Source of the DNA: JBDTMC01 sp039934475
GTDB taxonomy: Bacteria > Acidobacteriota > Terriglobia > Bryobacterales > Bryobacteraceae
Assembly: GCA_039934475.1 (NCBI GenBank)
Contig: JBDTMC010000031.1
Coordinates: 1 to 29,827 of the forward strand
Direction: 5' to 3'
Length of the DNA: 29,827 nt
Positions 15,261 to 23,730 of this stretch are shown here, one piece after another. How positions within the stretch are numbered: the stretch's first letter is position 1; each line of letters starts with the position of its first letter. Position numbers and translations under genes: made by a program. The notes beneath the pieces were generated by a model that worked only from the letters and a program-made list of their open reading frames with translations, made no database searches and was not told the origin of the DNA.

Positions 15261-15466
15261 AGACCACTCGCAGGCGGGCTTTATTGTTTGGGACGACGGC
15301 AGCGGCGGCGGGGCTGGCGCAGTCGCCGCCGCCGCAGGCTGCTCCGAGGAGCCCGGGCGACGAAGTGGAATCAGCCCGCGAGGCGATGAAACGAACCGGC
15401 GAACAACTCGCCACGGTGGATTTGAAATCTGATACGGAGCCGGCGTTTGTCTTCCGCGCCGGATAA
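15257..15466 (+). CDS. Small Tat-signal protein preceding the amidase
   Basis: This 69-residue protein begins with a twin-arginine signal (KTTRRRALLFGTTAAAAG) and continues with a Pro/Ala-rich stretch and a short charged helix (DEVESAREAMKRTGEQLAT), ending DTEPAFVFRAG. The ATG overlaps the aroDE stop by four bases, and its stop is two bases before the amidase ATG at 15471. I have the impression that similar short Tat proteins precede amidases in related genomes, but this is recall, not a search. It could be a signal-bearing partner of the amidase, which itself has no signal, or the separated leader of a formerly single protein. The function is unknown. Confidence 0.65.
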   Translation: MKTTRRRALLFGTTAAAAGLAQSPPPQAAPRSPGDEVESAREAMKRTGEQLATVDLKSDTEPAFVFRAG

Positions 15467-15470
15467 GAAG

Positions 15471-16895
15471 ATGGCCGACGGCAACGACGAACTCTTTTTC
15501 TCTTCCATTGCCGAACTGAGCGCCAAGCTGCGGGCGCACCAGATCTCCGCTGTGGAATTGACACGCGCGTTCTGCGACCGCTTTGAGAGGCTGGCGCCGC
15601 GCTATAACGCGCTGGCATTTTCGTTGCGCGACGAGGCAATCAAACAGGCCAAGGACGTGGATTGGGAGCTGAAGGTGGACCGGTTCCGCGGTCCTTTGCA
15701 GGGCATTCCGTGCGGCGTTAAGGATCTGCTGGCAGTGGCCAAACACCCGACTACCTGGGGGGCGAAGCCGTTCGCCGGGCAGGTGTTCGACTACGACGCG
15801 GCGGTGGTGGAAAAGCTGCGTAAGGCGAAGGCGATCGTCATCGGCAAACTTTCGATGGTGGAACTGGCCGGTGGTGGTGGGTATCGTTTTGCGGCGGCGT
15901 CGTTGTTTGGCGCCGGCTTGAATCCGTGGGACAGGACGCGGTGGTCGGGCGGATCGTCGAGTGGTTCGGGCAGCGCAGTGGCGGCGGGTTTGGTTCCCTT
16001 CGCAATCGGATCGGAGACGAACGGCTCCATTCTGACTCCCAGTTCCTACTGTGGTGTCACCGGCTTGCGGCCCACGTATGGACTTGTTAGCCGGCATGGC
16101 GCGATGGCACTCTCCTGGACCATGGATAAGCTGGGACCGATGTGCCGTTCGGCCGAGGATTGCGGGATGGTGCTGGAAGCGATTGCGGGCGGTGACTCGC
16201 GAGACGCCGGTTCGGCAGGAAAGGGATACTTCCACAACCCACAGTTTTTCCGTAAGCTGTCTGATCTGCGCACCGGCTATGCGCCGGTGGACTTCGAAGA
16301 ATGGGCCGAACCGGAGGCGCGCGAGGCTTTCAAGCAGGCGTTAGGTGTGCTTCGCGAAATCGGTTTGCCTTTGAAAGAGACGAAGCTGGCCGATTTGCCT
16401 TACGGCGCAGTTACCTCGACGATCATTCGCGCCGAGGGCGGCTCGGCCTTTGAGAGCCTGATCCGCAGCGGGCGCGTAGATGAGCTGGCGGACCAGAAGC
16501 AGATCGCGGGATTGAAGGCTGCGCTGGAATTGCCGGCAGCCGACTATTTGCGTGCGATGCGCATCCGGACGCTGGTGCGGAAAGCATTTCGAGAGTTGTT
16601 TGTCGAACAGGATGTGCTGGTGACGGCGGCCACATTCGGCCCTGCTCCCAAACTGAGCACGCCGCTGGATGCCGAGCCGGACCGCCCCCGGCCGAAGGAT
16701 CCGGGATTGAGCCGGTTGACTCCGGCAGGCAATCTGGCGGGACTGCCCGCCTTGTCTCTGCCCTGCGGGTTCGTGAATGGCCTTCCGGTGGCGATTCAAT
16801 TAGTGGGACGGCCATTCAGCGAAACCAATCTGATCGCGATTGGGATGGAATTCCAGAAGCGGACCGATTTCCATAAGCGCCGGCCGCCGGCTTAG
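15471..16895 (+). CDS. Amidase-signature family amidase
   Basis: The 474-residue protein hydrolyses an amide bond in an unknown substrate. It has the amidase signature: catalytic Lys K84 (GVKDLL), the Gly/Ser-rich WSGGSSSGSGSAVAAGLVPF loop with the cis-Ser, and the nucleophile region GSETNGSIL, where most relatives have GTDTGGSIR. The later CGVTGLRPTYGLVSRHG strand and C-terminal LPALSLPCGFVNGLPVAIQL are typical. It resembles GatA-like enzymes, but gatB and gatC are not adjacent. The ATG at 15471 was chosen; a TTG at 15447, with GGAG upstream and inside the Tat-protein gene, is a real alternative. It ends exactly where the converging glycosidase gene ends. Confidence 0.85.
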   Translation: MADGNDELFFSSIAELSAKLRAHQISAVELTRAFCDRFERLAPRYNALAFSLRDEAIKQAKDVDWELKVDRFRGPLQGIPCGVKDLLAVAKHPTTWGAKPFAGQVFDYDAAVVEKLRKAKAIVIGKLSMVELAGGGGYRFAAASLFGAGLNPWDRTRWSGGSSSGSGSAVAAGLVPFAIGSETNGSILTPSSYCGVTGLRPTYGLVSRHGAMALSWTMDKLGPMCRSAEDCGMVLEAIAGGDSRDAGSAGKGYFHNPQFFRKLSDLRTGYAPVDFEEWAEPEAREAFKQALGVLREIGLPLKETKLADLPYGAVTSTIIRAEGGSAFESLIRSGRVDELADQKQIAGLKAALELPAADYLRAMRIRTLVRKAFRELFVEQDVLVTAATFGPAPKLSTPLDAEPDRPRPKDPGLSRLTPAGNLAGLPALSLPCGFVNGLPVAIQLVGRPFSETNLIAIGMEFQKRTDFHKRRPPA

Positions 16896-18071
16896 TCAAG
16901 CCTCGCCGCGGATCTCGTCGAAGAATGGGGTGCGCTGCTGTTCGACACAAGCGGCAGCATAGAGGTACATGGCGGCGGACCAGGTCTGCCAGTCGCGCCC
17001 GCTGGGGACGCCCGTCTGCGCCTTACTCCACTCATTGAAGCCCCAATCCGCTTCATTCTCATGCCAGGGTTTGACGAGTTCAGTGAGCGCGAGCAGACTC
17101 CGTTCCGCGAGGGCGAACTCCCCCGCGGCGATGCAGGCAGCCACGTAGAAGGCGCAGATAAACGGCCACACGCCGCCGTTGTGATATTCGCCGGGCTGGT
17201 TATACAGCGCGTATCGCTCACGCCAATCGGGGTGGTGGGGCAGGATGTAGGGAAACAGACAGGGCGGCAGGTTGACGGCAAGTTCGCCGCGGTCGCGCAT
17301 GGCGTCACACTCCGATTCCACCCAGCGCACGATGTCACGCGCGCGTGTTGGCGCGGCGATACCGGAGAGGATGGCCAGGCTGTTGCCTAATAAGTCGAAG
17401 CGCTCACTGTGATAGATCTTATAGGCATAGAGGGCGTAATAGGGCTTGGACGGAACCACGAGACCCTCATGCTCGTGATGATGTAGAACGTCTTTGCGGA
17501 TGTCCAAGTTATTCATGAGAAGACTAAGGCGCCCGGCTTTGTCATGGTGGCCGTAAAGGCGAAGGCAGGCGTGTAGCAGTGTGTTTACGTACAGGCCATA
17601 ACCGAGCACCCATTGTTCGTCGCGCCAGTCACTGGTGGGCAACTGCGCCACCATGATGATGTCGTCGGGACTCTGGTAACGCATCCAGGTGAGGGCCTTC
17701 TGCGCCGCATCTTCGAGAAACGCCGGCTGGCTGGCCGATTTCCGGAACAGCGCCAGACCAAACAAGAAGAGTGGAGTGGAATCGCTGGCGCCGCGGTCAT
17801 CGGGGTCGTTGGCAAGTGAGGGGATGTGGCCGAGTGGGGTTTGAATCGCCGCCAGCGCCTGCAGAGTGCGGCGGATGGCGTCGGCGAGTTCCTCGTTGCC
17901 CGTGACCAGAAAGCCCAAAGCGGAGATCATCATGTCCCGCGTGTAGGGCTCCGGATAGCCCCACCCGGCTGTCCGCGGAAGACCCTGAAACGGCCCGTGT
18001 GCGTTGTGGAGCAGGACACGAACAGCCGCTGCCTTGGCCTGATCGACGGAGCTGAGCGCGGTGTTGCTCAT
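16896..18071 (-). CDS. GH100-like (alpha/alpha)6 glycoside hydrolase
   Basis: This 391-residue protein resembles alkaline/neutral invertase (GH100) and amylo-alpha-1,6-glucosidase-like (alpha/alpha)6 barrels. Recognisable parts are WGYPEPYTRDMMISALGFL near the N-terminus, a run of helical hairpins, PGEYHNGGVWPFICAFYVAA and the closing WGFNEWSKAQTGVPSGRDW. The HNGGxWP and FNEWxxxxTGxPxGxxWQxWS motifs are the strongest clues. It has no signal peptide, so it is cytoplasmic. The ATG at 18071 is one base after the glycosyltransferase stop and was preferred to upstream in-frame starts inside that gene. The substrate is unknown; the partner genes suggest an oligosaccharide or glycoside made by the same operon. 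It could also act as a phosphorylase-type enzyme. Confidence 0.72.
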   Translation of the reverse strand: MSNTALSSVDQAKAAAVRVLLHNAHGPFQGLPRTAGWGYPEPYTRDMMISALGFLVTGNEELADAIRRTLQALAAIQTPLGHIPSLANDPDDRGASDSTPLFLFGLALFRKSASQPAFLEDAAQKALTWMRYQSPDDIIMVAQLPTSDWRDEQWVLGYGLYVNTLLHACLRLYGHHDKAGRLSLLMNNLDIRKDVLHHHEHEGLVVPSKPYYALYAYKIYHSERFDLLGNSLAILSGIAAPTRARDIVRWVESECDAMRDRGELAVNLPPCLFPYILPHHPDWRERYALYNQPGEYHNGGVWPFICAFYVAACIAAGEFALAERSLLALTELVKPWHENEADWGFNEWSKAQTGVPSGRDWQTWSAAMYLYAAACVEQQRTPFFDEIRGEA

Positions 18072-18072
18072 G

Positions 18073-19215
18073 CTATTTGATACCCAAGCGATCAGAGACA
18101 ATCTGCAGAAACTGCCTCGCCACGTGACGATAATCAAACAGTTCGACGACACGTTTGCGTCCCGCCGCGCCCATCCTCTGCCGCAGATCCTTATCCCGCA
18201 TGAGCGTCAGCAGGTAGTCGCCGAGGTCGGCGGGGCTGGCGCGGTATTCAGCTGTGCGTGGAGTGGGGAAGACGATGCGGTGGGTGTTATCGATTCCGTG
18301 TCCCTCGCCGAAGATGCCTTCATGGATCTTCATTTCCTGCGCGACGTCAGCGAGAAATGCCGTTTCTCCGTGGACCATGGTATCGAGAAATGCCATCGCG
18401 TCAATGGCGACCACGGGCTTGCCACAGGCATTGGCTTCCACGTGCAACATGCCAAAACCTTCCAACCGCGAGGGAGCGGCGTAGATGTCGCACGCTGCCA
18501 GCAGATAGGGCATGAAGTTGTGCGAAACCACGTTGGTGGCGTAGACCACCTTTTCGGCAATTCCTAACTCGGTAGCCAGTTGCTGGTCGATGGCATTCTG
18601 CTTCTCTGTGCGCGGCTGGGGCCAAACCTTGCAGACGTACTTCCAATCGGGCGCCTGGGCGTTAATCCGCGCCAGCCCCTGCATCACTTCCTGGGCGCCC
18701 TTTGACGCAGCATCGCCGCCGACGGTGAGCACCATAATCTGGTCCTCGGTAACGCCGAGCGCCTCACGGATGATGCGGACTTTCGGGTCGGCGGGGTCGC
18801 GTGGCGCAAAGGCTTCGGTGTCACAACCCACCGGCAGGACTTCGATGTTGTCACCCTTGAGGCCATCCCTGATGTAGGTCTGCTTCACCCAGTTGGAGGT
18901 GACAAGAACCAACGGCAGAGCGTTCAGCACGTCCTGGTGCGCCGCAACGTAACCGTCGGCGACCAGCCAGGGAATAGCCTTCAGACCAAACTTTTGCGGG
19001 TGCAAGACGAGGTGGGGAATGTGGCCCCAAAAGCCGATGCCGACAACGACATCCGGTTGGAACCAGCGGTAATACCATTCCTTCTCCTGGGGCGATTCGA
19101 AGTGCACCGGATGGACGTCCGCGCCCGCATCAACGAGACCGCGGCACAGCAATTCCCCTTGCGTCGCCAACCCCGCGGCGGACGGAGGGTATTCAGTGAG
19201 GACGAGAACTTTCAT
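18073..19215 (-). CDS. GT4-type glycosyltransferase
   Basis: The 380-residue protein is a two-domain GT-B glycosyltransferase. The N-terminal acceptor half begins MKVLVLTEYPPSAAGLATQG; the C-terminal nucleotide-sugar half has LPVGCDTEAF, VLTVGGDAASKGAQEVM and the retaining EX7E motif in SRLEGFGMLHVEANACGKPVV. No TM segment is seen, so it is probably cytoplasmic or peripheral. AAGGGAGTG lies just before the ATG at 19215, which overlaps the deacetylase stop (ATGA). The pairing with a PIG-L deacetylase resembles the MshA/MshB and BshA/BshB pairs of mycothiol and bacillithiol synthesis, but the N-terminus is not obviously BshA-like. Donor and acceptor are unknown. Confidence 0.85.
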   Translation of the reverse strand: MKVLVLTEYPPSAAGLATQGELLCRGLVDAGADVHPVHFESPQEKEWYYRWFQPDVVVGIGFWGHIPHLVLHPQKFGLKAIPWLVADGYVAAHQDVLNALPLVLVTSNWVKQTYIRDGLKGDNIEVLPVGCDTEAFAPRDPADPKVRIIREALGVTEDQIMVLTVGGDAASKGAQEVMQGLARINAQAPDWKYVCKVWPQPRTEKQNAIDQQLATELGIAEKVVYATNVVSHNFMPYLLAACDIYAAPSRLEGFGMLHVEANACGKPVVAIDAMAFLDTMVHGETAFLADVAQEMKIHEGIFGEGHGIDNTHRIVFPTPRTAEYRASPADLGDYLLTLMRDKDLRQRMGAAGRKRVVELFDYRHVARQFLQIVSDRLGIK

Positions 19216-19856
19216 GATTGACACTCCCTTTGTTCGATCGCCGCCTGGGGCGAATTGAGGCAATAGAACCCTTCTTCGCGCGGCGTGGTTCGAACTTCCC
19301 AGCTTTCGGGACCGAACCCATATAAGTCAGTCAGAAGGCGACGCTTTTCGAGCCAGACCACGTCGTCCAACGGATCGCGGCGATGCGCGTCGTCGCGGAT
19401 ACGCGGCAAGTAGGCGCGGCCTCCGTCTTCGTAGGCGAACATCCACAGCGCGTCTGTCGCTATGTGCCCGGATCTCCAGAGATCGACGACGGCTTGGGAG
19501 CACTCAACATGCCGGCGGTGCTGCGTATATTCGCCATTCGGTCCGTGAGTGAGAATCAAGTCGTAGTCTGTTCGAGGCAGCAGACCGGTGATGGTTTCGC
19601 GGAGTTGTTGCGGCGGCAGTGGCGTTTGCTCGGGCTCATCATCGAGGCTCGCCATGTCACCTTCCGCGCCTAAGCTTTCAAGGACCCGGAGGAACTTCGG
19701 CGCGCGGTCTGAATCGCCACCCCGGCACAGGGTTACAATGCGCCACTGAAACTCGGGGTGGGTGATGATGTAACCGCCGCACCAGAGCGTTTCGTCGTCG
19801 GGATGGGCCGCGATGACGGCGGCGCGGGACAGATGATTGGATCTGGCTTCGGTCAT
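19212..19856 (-). CDS. PIG-L/LmbE-family zinc-dependent deacetylase
   Basis: The 214-residue protein has the family motif AAHPDDETLWCGG (H18, D20, D21 and E22), where His and Asp bind zinc, and the second zinc and catalytic region THGPNGEYTQHRRHVE. PIG-L/LmbE enzymes remove N-acetyl groups from GlcNAc-containing glycolipids, thiol precursors or antibiotics. It has no signal peptide, so it acts in the cytoplasm. The stop overlaps the GT4 start by four bases, and a GH100-like glycosidase follows. The upstream ZIP gene, 57 bases before, may share the transcript. The ribosome-binding site is weak. The pathway is not identified. Confidence 0.88.
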   Translation of the reverse strand: MTEARSNHLSRAAVIAAHPDDETLWCGGYIITHPEFQWRIVTLCRGGDSDRAPKFLRVLESLGAEGDMASLDDEPEQTPLPPQQLRETITGLLPRTDYDLILTHGPNGEYTQHRRHVECSQAVVDLWRSGHIATDALWMFAYEDGGRAYLPRIRDDAHRRDPLDDVVWLEKRRLLTDLYGFGPESWEVRTTPREEGFYCLNSPQAAIEQRECQS

Positions 19857-19913
19857 ATTTCGATTTCGAGAGCACGCAAGTCGCCATTCCGAATCGAACT
19901 GTGGAGGTTGAGT

Positions 19914-20672
19914 CTACCGGAGGAACACGCGCATGCCGTGCTGGAGCACAGCGGCGCCGGCGGCTCCGGTCAGAGCCGGGTACATCGCTGGCCTTCCGCT
20001 GCGTTTCCATTCGTTATGGACAGCGTGTACTCCGAGAAAAAGGAACGTTCCGGCAGCCAGCGAGAGGATGGCTCCGAGTGCCGCAGGGCTGATGTGGCGG
20101 GCAGTTGCTTGAGCGGCGAGGCCTCCGACGATGGTCATGCTCTCAATCGCCACAACCCAACCAAGGGCGCTGGCGCGCGAGGTGAGAGACGCGCGGAGGA
20201 TGCTGCCATAGGCCAGACCTTCCGGGATCTTGTGCGCCAGGGAGCCGGCTAAAAACGCAGCGCCGAGGCGGAAGCCATTTTCCGACTGTGCCGCGCCGAT
20301 GCCCCAGCCATCCAGGGTGCTGTGAACCACCGCGGCGATAATAAGCGGGACGCCAAAGCCGTGCAGCCGGGTGTCGCAGTCTTCGTGGTGGTGGTCGTGA
20401 GCACACGAGGGGCAGACACGGTAGAGATACTGATTGACGACCCAGAGAATGGCGAACCCGGCTGCTACGAAACCGGCGGCGGCATAGAAGGGGAGTTGTT
20501 CGCCCAGCTCAGGTAGGACCCAGAAAAGGGAGATCCCGACAAGCAAGCCACCGCTAAATGTCAGGATGCGGCCGGACCGGCGCGGCGAGTCAGTGAGCAA
20601 GAGACCCCACGCGGCGCCAAGGACCGCAATCACAGTGACCAGCACCAGCCAGAAGAGAGTTGAAACCTGCAA
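19914..20672 (-). CDS. ZIP-family divalent metal transporter
   Basis: The 252-residue integral membrane protein imports Zn2+ or related divalent ions. About eight TM segments are visible. Metal-binding motifs are HSTLDGWGIG (H117, D121) and HKIPEGLAYG (H147, E151), matching ZIP helices 4 and 5. The cytoplasmic loop carries a CPSC pair and a His-rich cluster (CAHDHHHEDC, about residues 90-99) that probably senses or delivers metal. The start is TTG at 20672 with AGGAG four bases upstream; no ATG gives a complete first helix. It diverges from the symporter gene, and the PIG-L gene follows 57 bases later on the same strand, possibly supplying zinc to it. Confidence 0.82.
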   Translation of the reverse strand: MQVSTLFWLVLVTVIAVLGAAWGLLLTDSPRRSGRILTFSGGLLVGISLFWVLPELGEQLPFYAAAGFVAAGFAILWVVNQYLYRVCPSCAHDHHHEDCDTRLHGFGVPLIIAAVVHSTLDGWGIGAAQSENGFRLGAAFLAGSLAHKIPEGLAYGSILRASLTSRASALGWVVAIESMTIVGGLAAQATARHISPAALGAILSLAAGTFLFLGVHAVHNEWKRSGRPAMYPALTGAAGAAVLQHGMRVFLR

Positions 20673-20702
20673 AGCGCTCCTGACAATCAGTCTAGCAGAG
20701 GG

Positions 20703-20731
20703 TTTTCAACCGGCACCCGTCCTGATATAAG
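20703..20731 (+). promoter_or_regulatory. Possible promoter of the galactose cluster
   Basis: TTTTCA (20703-20708) and TATAAG (20726-20731) are separated by 17 bases, 21 bases before the symporter start and in the divergent gap with the ZIP gene. The -10 is a good match and the -35 fair. Confidence 0.4.
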
Positions 20732-20752
20732 ATTGAACGCGAGGCTCCACGC

Positions 20753-22408
20753 TTGACACTCAGCATCGTTGACTATTTGATACTCGTTTTGTACTTCGGG
20801 TTTGTGATTGGGATTGGTTGGTTTCTCAAGAAAAAAGTATCCACCAGCGCAGACTTTCTTACCTCCGGCCATTCGATGCCGCTATGGATCACCAGTCTGG
20901 CATTTCTGGCGGCGAACATGGGCGCGCTGGAGATGATCGGAATGTGCGGTTCCGGCGCGAAATACGGCATGATGACTTCCCACTTCTACTGGGTGGGCGC
21001 GATTCCAGCGATGCTATTTGTGGGCGTCTTCATGATGCCGTTTTACTACGGTAGCAAGGCGCGATCGGTGCCTGAGTACCTGAAAATGCGGTTTGACGAG
21101 AAGACGCGCGGATTCAACGCCATCACGTTTGCGGTGATGACGGTGTTCAGCTCGGGTATTTCCATGTACGCGTTAGGCGTGCTGCTTCAAGTTGTTTTCG
21201 GATGGAGCTTCACCGCATCGGTGCTTATCTCAGCTGCCATCGTACTGGCCTATACCTACCTTGGGGGCTTGTCGAGCGCGATTTACAACGAAGTGCTGCA
21301 GTTCTTTCTCATCGTGATCGGCTTTGCGCCACTGGCGATTATGGCTGTGGTCAAGGCGGGCGGCTGGGACGGCATGAAATCGAGATTGGATCCGAAGTTC
21401 ATGGAGTCATGGCGGCATATGGGCACCGCGGCAGCGAACCCGATGGGTGTAGAGATCGTCGGCTTGCTGATGGGCCTGGGATTCGTGCTGAGCTTCGGGT
21501 ATTGGTGTACGAACTACCTGGTGATCCAGCGCGCCATGGCCGCACGCACGATGACAGATGCGCGTAACACTCCGATTGTGGGTGCATTCCCGAAGATGTT
21601 CATCCCGTTCATCGTCATCGTTCCTGGCATCGCCGCGCTGTCGCTGATGCAGATGGGCGGTGGCGTGTACTCGATTCCGGCGAAGGTGGGAGGCGGCCTC
21701 GATTACGATAAGGTTCTGATCTCGTTGATGGCGCAGTTCTACCCGGCGGGCATGCTGGGCGTAGGGCTAACGGCCCTGGTGGCTTCCTTCATGTCCGGCA
21801 TGGCCGGCAACGTCACGGCGTTCAACACCGTTTGGACCTACGACATCTACCAGAGCTATATCAATAAGAACGCGCCCGATGCACACTACCTATGGATGGG
21901 GCGTATGGCCACCATCTTCGGGACAGCGCTTTCCATCGGAGCGGCCTACTTCGCGCGGTCCTTCAACAACATGATGGACTTCCTGCAACTGATCTTCGGC
22001 TTCGTGAATGCGCCGTTGTTCGCCACTTTCATGCTCGGCATGTTCTGGAAGCGGACTACGTCCAACGGGGCGTTCAGCGGACTGCTAAGCGGCACTTTCG
22101 CTGCCCTGTTCACCTTTAGCGTGACGGTAGCCGAGGGCAAGGGCGGCTGGATTACCAACATGCACGACTTCCCTTCGGCCATGGCGCAAAATTTCTGGGT
22201 GGCTATTGCCGGATGGACAGTGTGCTTTGTGGTAACGATTCTGGTGAGCCTGATGACGACGCCCAAGAAAGACTCCGAACTGATCGGCTTGGTGTACGGC
22301 TTGACTAAGTTGCCGGTGGACGAAGGTGCGCCATGGTACAAGCGTCCTCCGCAGCTGGCTATGCTGGTTGTGGCCCTGGTGGTCGTGCTCAATGTGATCT
22401 TCTGGTAA
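20753..22408 (+). CDS. Sodium:solute symporter (SSS family), probable galactose transporter
   Basis: The 551-residue protein has about 13-14 TM segments and SSS-family features: SIVDYLILVLYFGFVIGIGW at the N-terminus, SADFLTSGHSMPLWITSLAF with the usual helix break after the first helix, and GGLSSAIYNEVLQFF and MSGMAGNVTAFNTVWTYDIY in the core. These proteins import sugars or other small solutes with Na+. The start is TTG at 20753, supported by GAGG eight bases upstream. Its co-directional neighbours are a small membrane protein and galactokinase, so galactose is the likely substrate (an SGLT-like transporter). The substrate call is context-based; the family call is strong. Confidence 0.88.
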   Translation: MTLSIVDYLILVLYFGFVIGIGWFLKKKVSTSADFLTSGHSMPLWITSLAFLAANMGALEMIGMCGSGAKYGMMTSHFYWVGAIPAMLFVGVFMMPFYYGSKARSVPEYLKMRFDEKTRGFNAITFAVMTVFSSGISMYALGVLLQVVFGWSFTASVLISAAIVLAYTYLGGLSSAIYNEVLQFFLIVIGFAPLAIMAVVKAGGWDGMKSRLDPKFMESWRHMGTAAANPMGVEIVGLLMGLGFVLSFGYWCTNYLVIQRAMAARTMTDARNTPIVGAFPKMFIPFIVIVPGIAALSLMQMGGGVYSIPAKVGGGLDYDKVLISLMAQFYPAGMLGVGLTALVASFMSGMAGNVTAFNTVWTYDIYQSYINKNAPDAHYLWMGRMATIFGTALSIGAAYFARSFNNMMDFLQLIFGFVNAPLFATFMLGMFWKRTTSNGAFSGLLSGTFAALFTFSVTVAEGKGGWITNMHDFPSAMAQNFWVAIAGWTVCFVVTILVSLMTTPKKDSELIGLVYGLTKLPVDEGAPWYKRPPQLAMLVVALVVVLNVIFW

Positions 22409-22414
22409 TCCACT

Positions 22415-22600
22415 ATGTTTGACCTAAGAGTTCCATCCGGTTTGTTCTTCCTGATTCTGGGTACGATCCTGGTAGCGGTTGGGTTGATTTCCGATCCCCG
22501 CGCCGCACTGACGGATACCAACGTCAACTTGTACACCGGGATCTTCATGCTTGGCTTTGGAGGAATCATGCTATGGCTGTCGCGGCGCAAGACCTCATAG
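22415..22600 (+). CDS. Two-TM small membrane protein in the galactose cluster
   Basis: This 61-residue protein is not recognised. It has two hydrophobic helices, about residues 9-25 (GLFFLILGTILVAVGLI) and 39-54 (LYTGIFMLGFGGIMLW), a loop between them (SDPRAALTDTNVNL) and a basic tail (SRRKTS). It starts six bases after the symporter stop, and the galactokinase ATG lies within its last 28 bases, so all three genes are probably co-translated. It may be an accessory subunit of the transporter. Coding seems likely from the clean TM pattern and the conserved-looking overlap, but the ribosome-binding site is weak. Confidence 0.65.
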   Translation: MFDLRVPSGLFFLILGTILVAVGLISDPRAALTDTNVNLYTGIFMLGFGGIMLWLSRRKTS

Positions 22601-23730
22601 GGCGGTTTCAGGCGCGCTACAGGAGCGCTGACGACGTGCGCGTTTTTCGCGCCCCGGGGCGCACCAACCTGATTGGCGAGCACACCGACTACAACGCCGG
22701 CTTTGTGCTGCCGGTGGCGTTGAACATGACGACGCATGTGGCGATTGCACCGAACGGCCAGGGAGTGCTTCGCATCGCTTCTGAGAACAACGGCGAGAGC
22801 GTTGAGATTCCCGCCGTCGATCTGGCCTTCATTCAGCCTCGGAAAGACTGGACCGACTACGTGATCGGCGTGGCGGTGGAACTGCACAAGGCGGGAATAC
22901 CGATTGAGGGCGCGAACCTGCTCATCAGCAGCACGGTTCCAGTGGGCGCCGGGTTGAGCTCGTCGGCTGCATTGGAGATCTCATCCGCGTTGGCTCTGCT
23001 GGCAGGGCTGAAGATGGAGAAGATCGACCTGGCGCGCCTGGGGCAGCGCGCTGAGAACGGTTTCGTCGGCTTGCCGTGCGGCTTGATGGACCAGTACATC
23101 TCCGTGTTTGGCGAGGTGGATAAAGCGGTACTAATCGACTGCCAATCGCAAACGCATACTATGGTAAACCTGCCGAAGGTGGAAATTCTTGCCGTGAACA
23201 CGATGGTGAAGCACGAGCTTGGATCTTCGGCGTATCGGATCCGGGTGGCCGAGTGCGCGGAAGCGGTGGCTGCGGCGCAACTACTGTTCCCCGAAGTGAC
23301 GAGTTTGCGGGATATGAGCAGCCAGCAGGTGGAGGCTATCCACGGCCGCGTGGCGGACAACGTCTATCATCGTGCGCGGCACGTGACCACCGAGGATGAA
23401 CGAGTGCTGGCCTTCATGAAGGCTTCCGAGGGGGGCGACCTGGCGGAGATGGGACGTTTGTTCGTTGGTTCGCATCGAAGCCTGCAGCACGACTACGAAG
23501 TGAGTTGCGAGGAGTTGGATTTCCTCGTCGATACGGCGGTAGGCATTCCAGGCGTTTATGGATCTCGCATGACCGGCGGCGGTTTCGGCGGTTGTACGGT
23601 CAACCTGCTTGACGCGGCGGGGCGCGAGGCCTTTGAATCGACGATCCTGGCGGCGTATAAAGACAAATTCGGCATCGATGCCAAGATCTACGAGTGTCAT
23701 CCGTCGGCCGGCGCGACCGAAGTTGTGTAG
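22573..23730 (+). CDS. galK: Galactokinase
   Basis: GalK phosphorylates galactose with ATP at C1, the first Leloir-pathway step. The 385-residue GHMP kinase carries all signatures: the substrate motif GRTNLIGEHTDYNAGFVLP (about residues 29-47), the ATP loop PVGAGLSSSAALE, the CGLMDQYIS motif with the catalytic Asp, and the C-terminal MTGGGFGGCTV. GGAGG lies nine bases before the ATG, inside the small membrane-protein gene. No galT, galE or galM is in the window. The length matches the family and no key residue is missing. Confidence 0.94.
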   Translation: MAVAAQDLIGRFQARYRSADDVRVFRAPGRTNLIGEHTDYNAGFVLPVALNMTTHVAIAPNGQGVLRIASENNGESVEIPAVDLAFIQPRKDWTDYVIGVAVELHKAGIPIEGANLLISSTVPVGAGLSSSAALEISSALALLAGLKMEKIDLARLGQRAENGFVGLPCGLMDQYISVFGEVDKAVLIDCQSQTHTMVNLPKVEILAVNTMVKHELGSSAYRIRVAECAEAVAAAQLLFPEVTSLRDMSSQQVEAIHGRVADNVYHRARHVTTEDERVLAFMKASEGGDLAEMGRLFVGSHRSLQHDYEVSCEELDFLVDTAVGIPGVYGSRMTGGGFGGCTVNLLDAAGREAFESTILAAYKDKFGIDAKIYECHPSAGATEVV

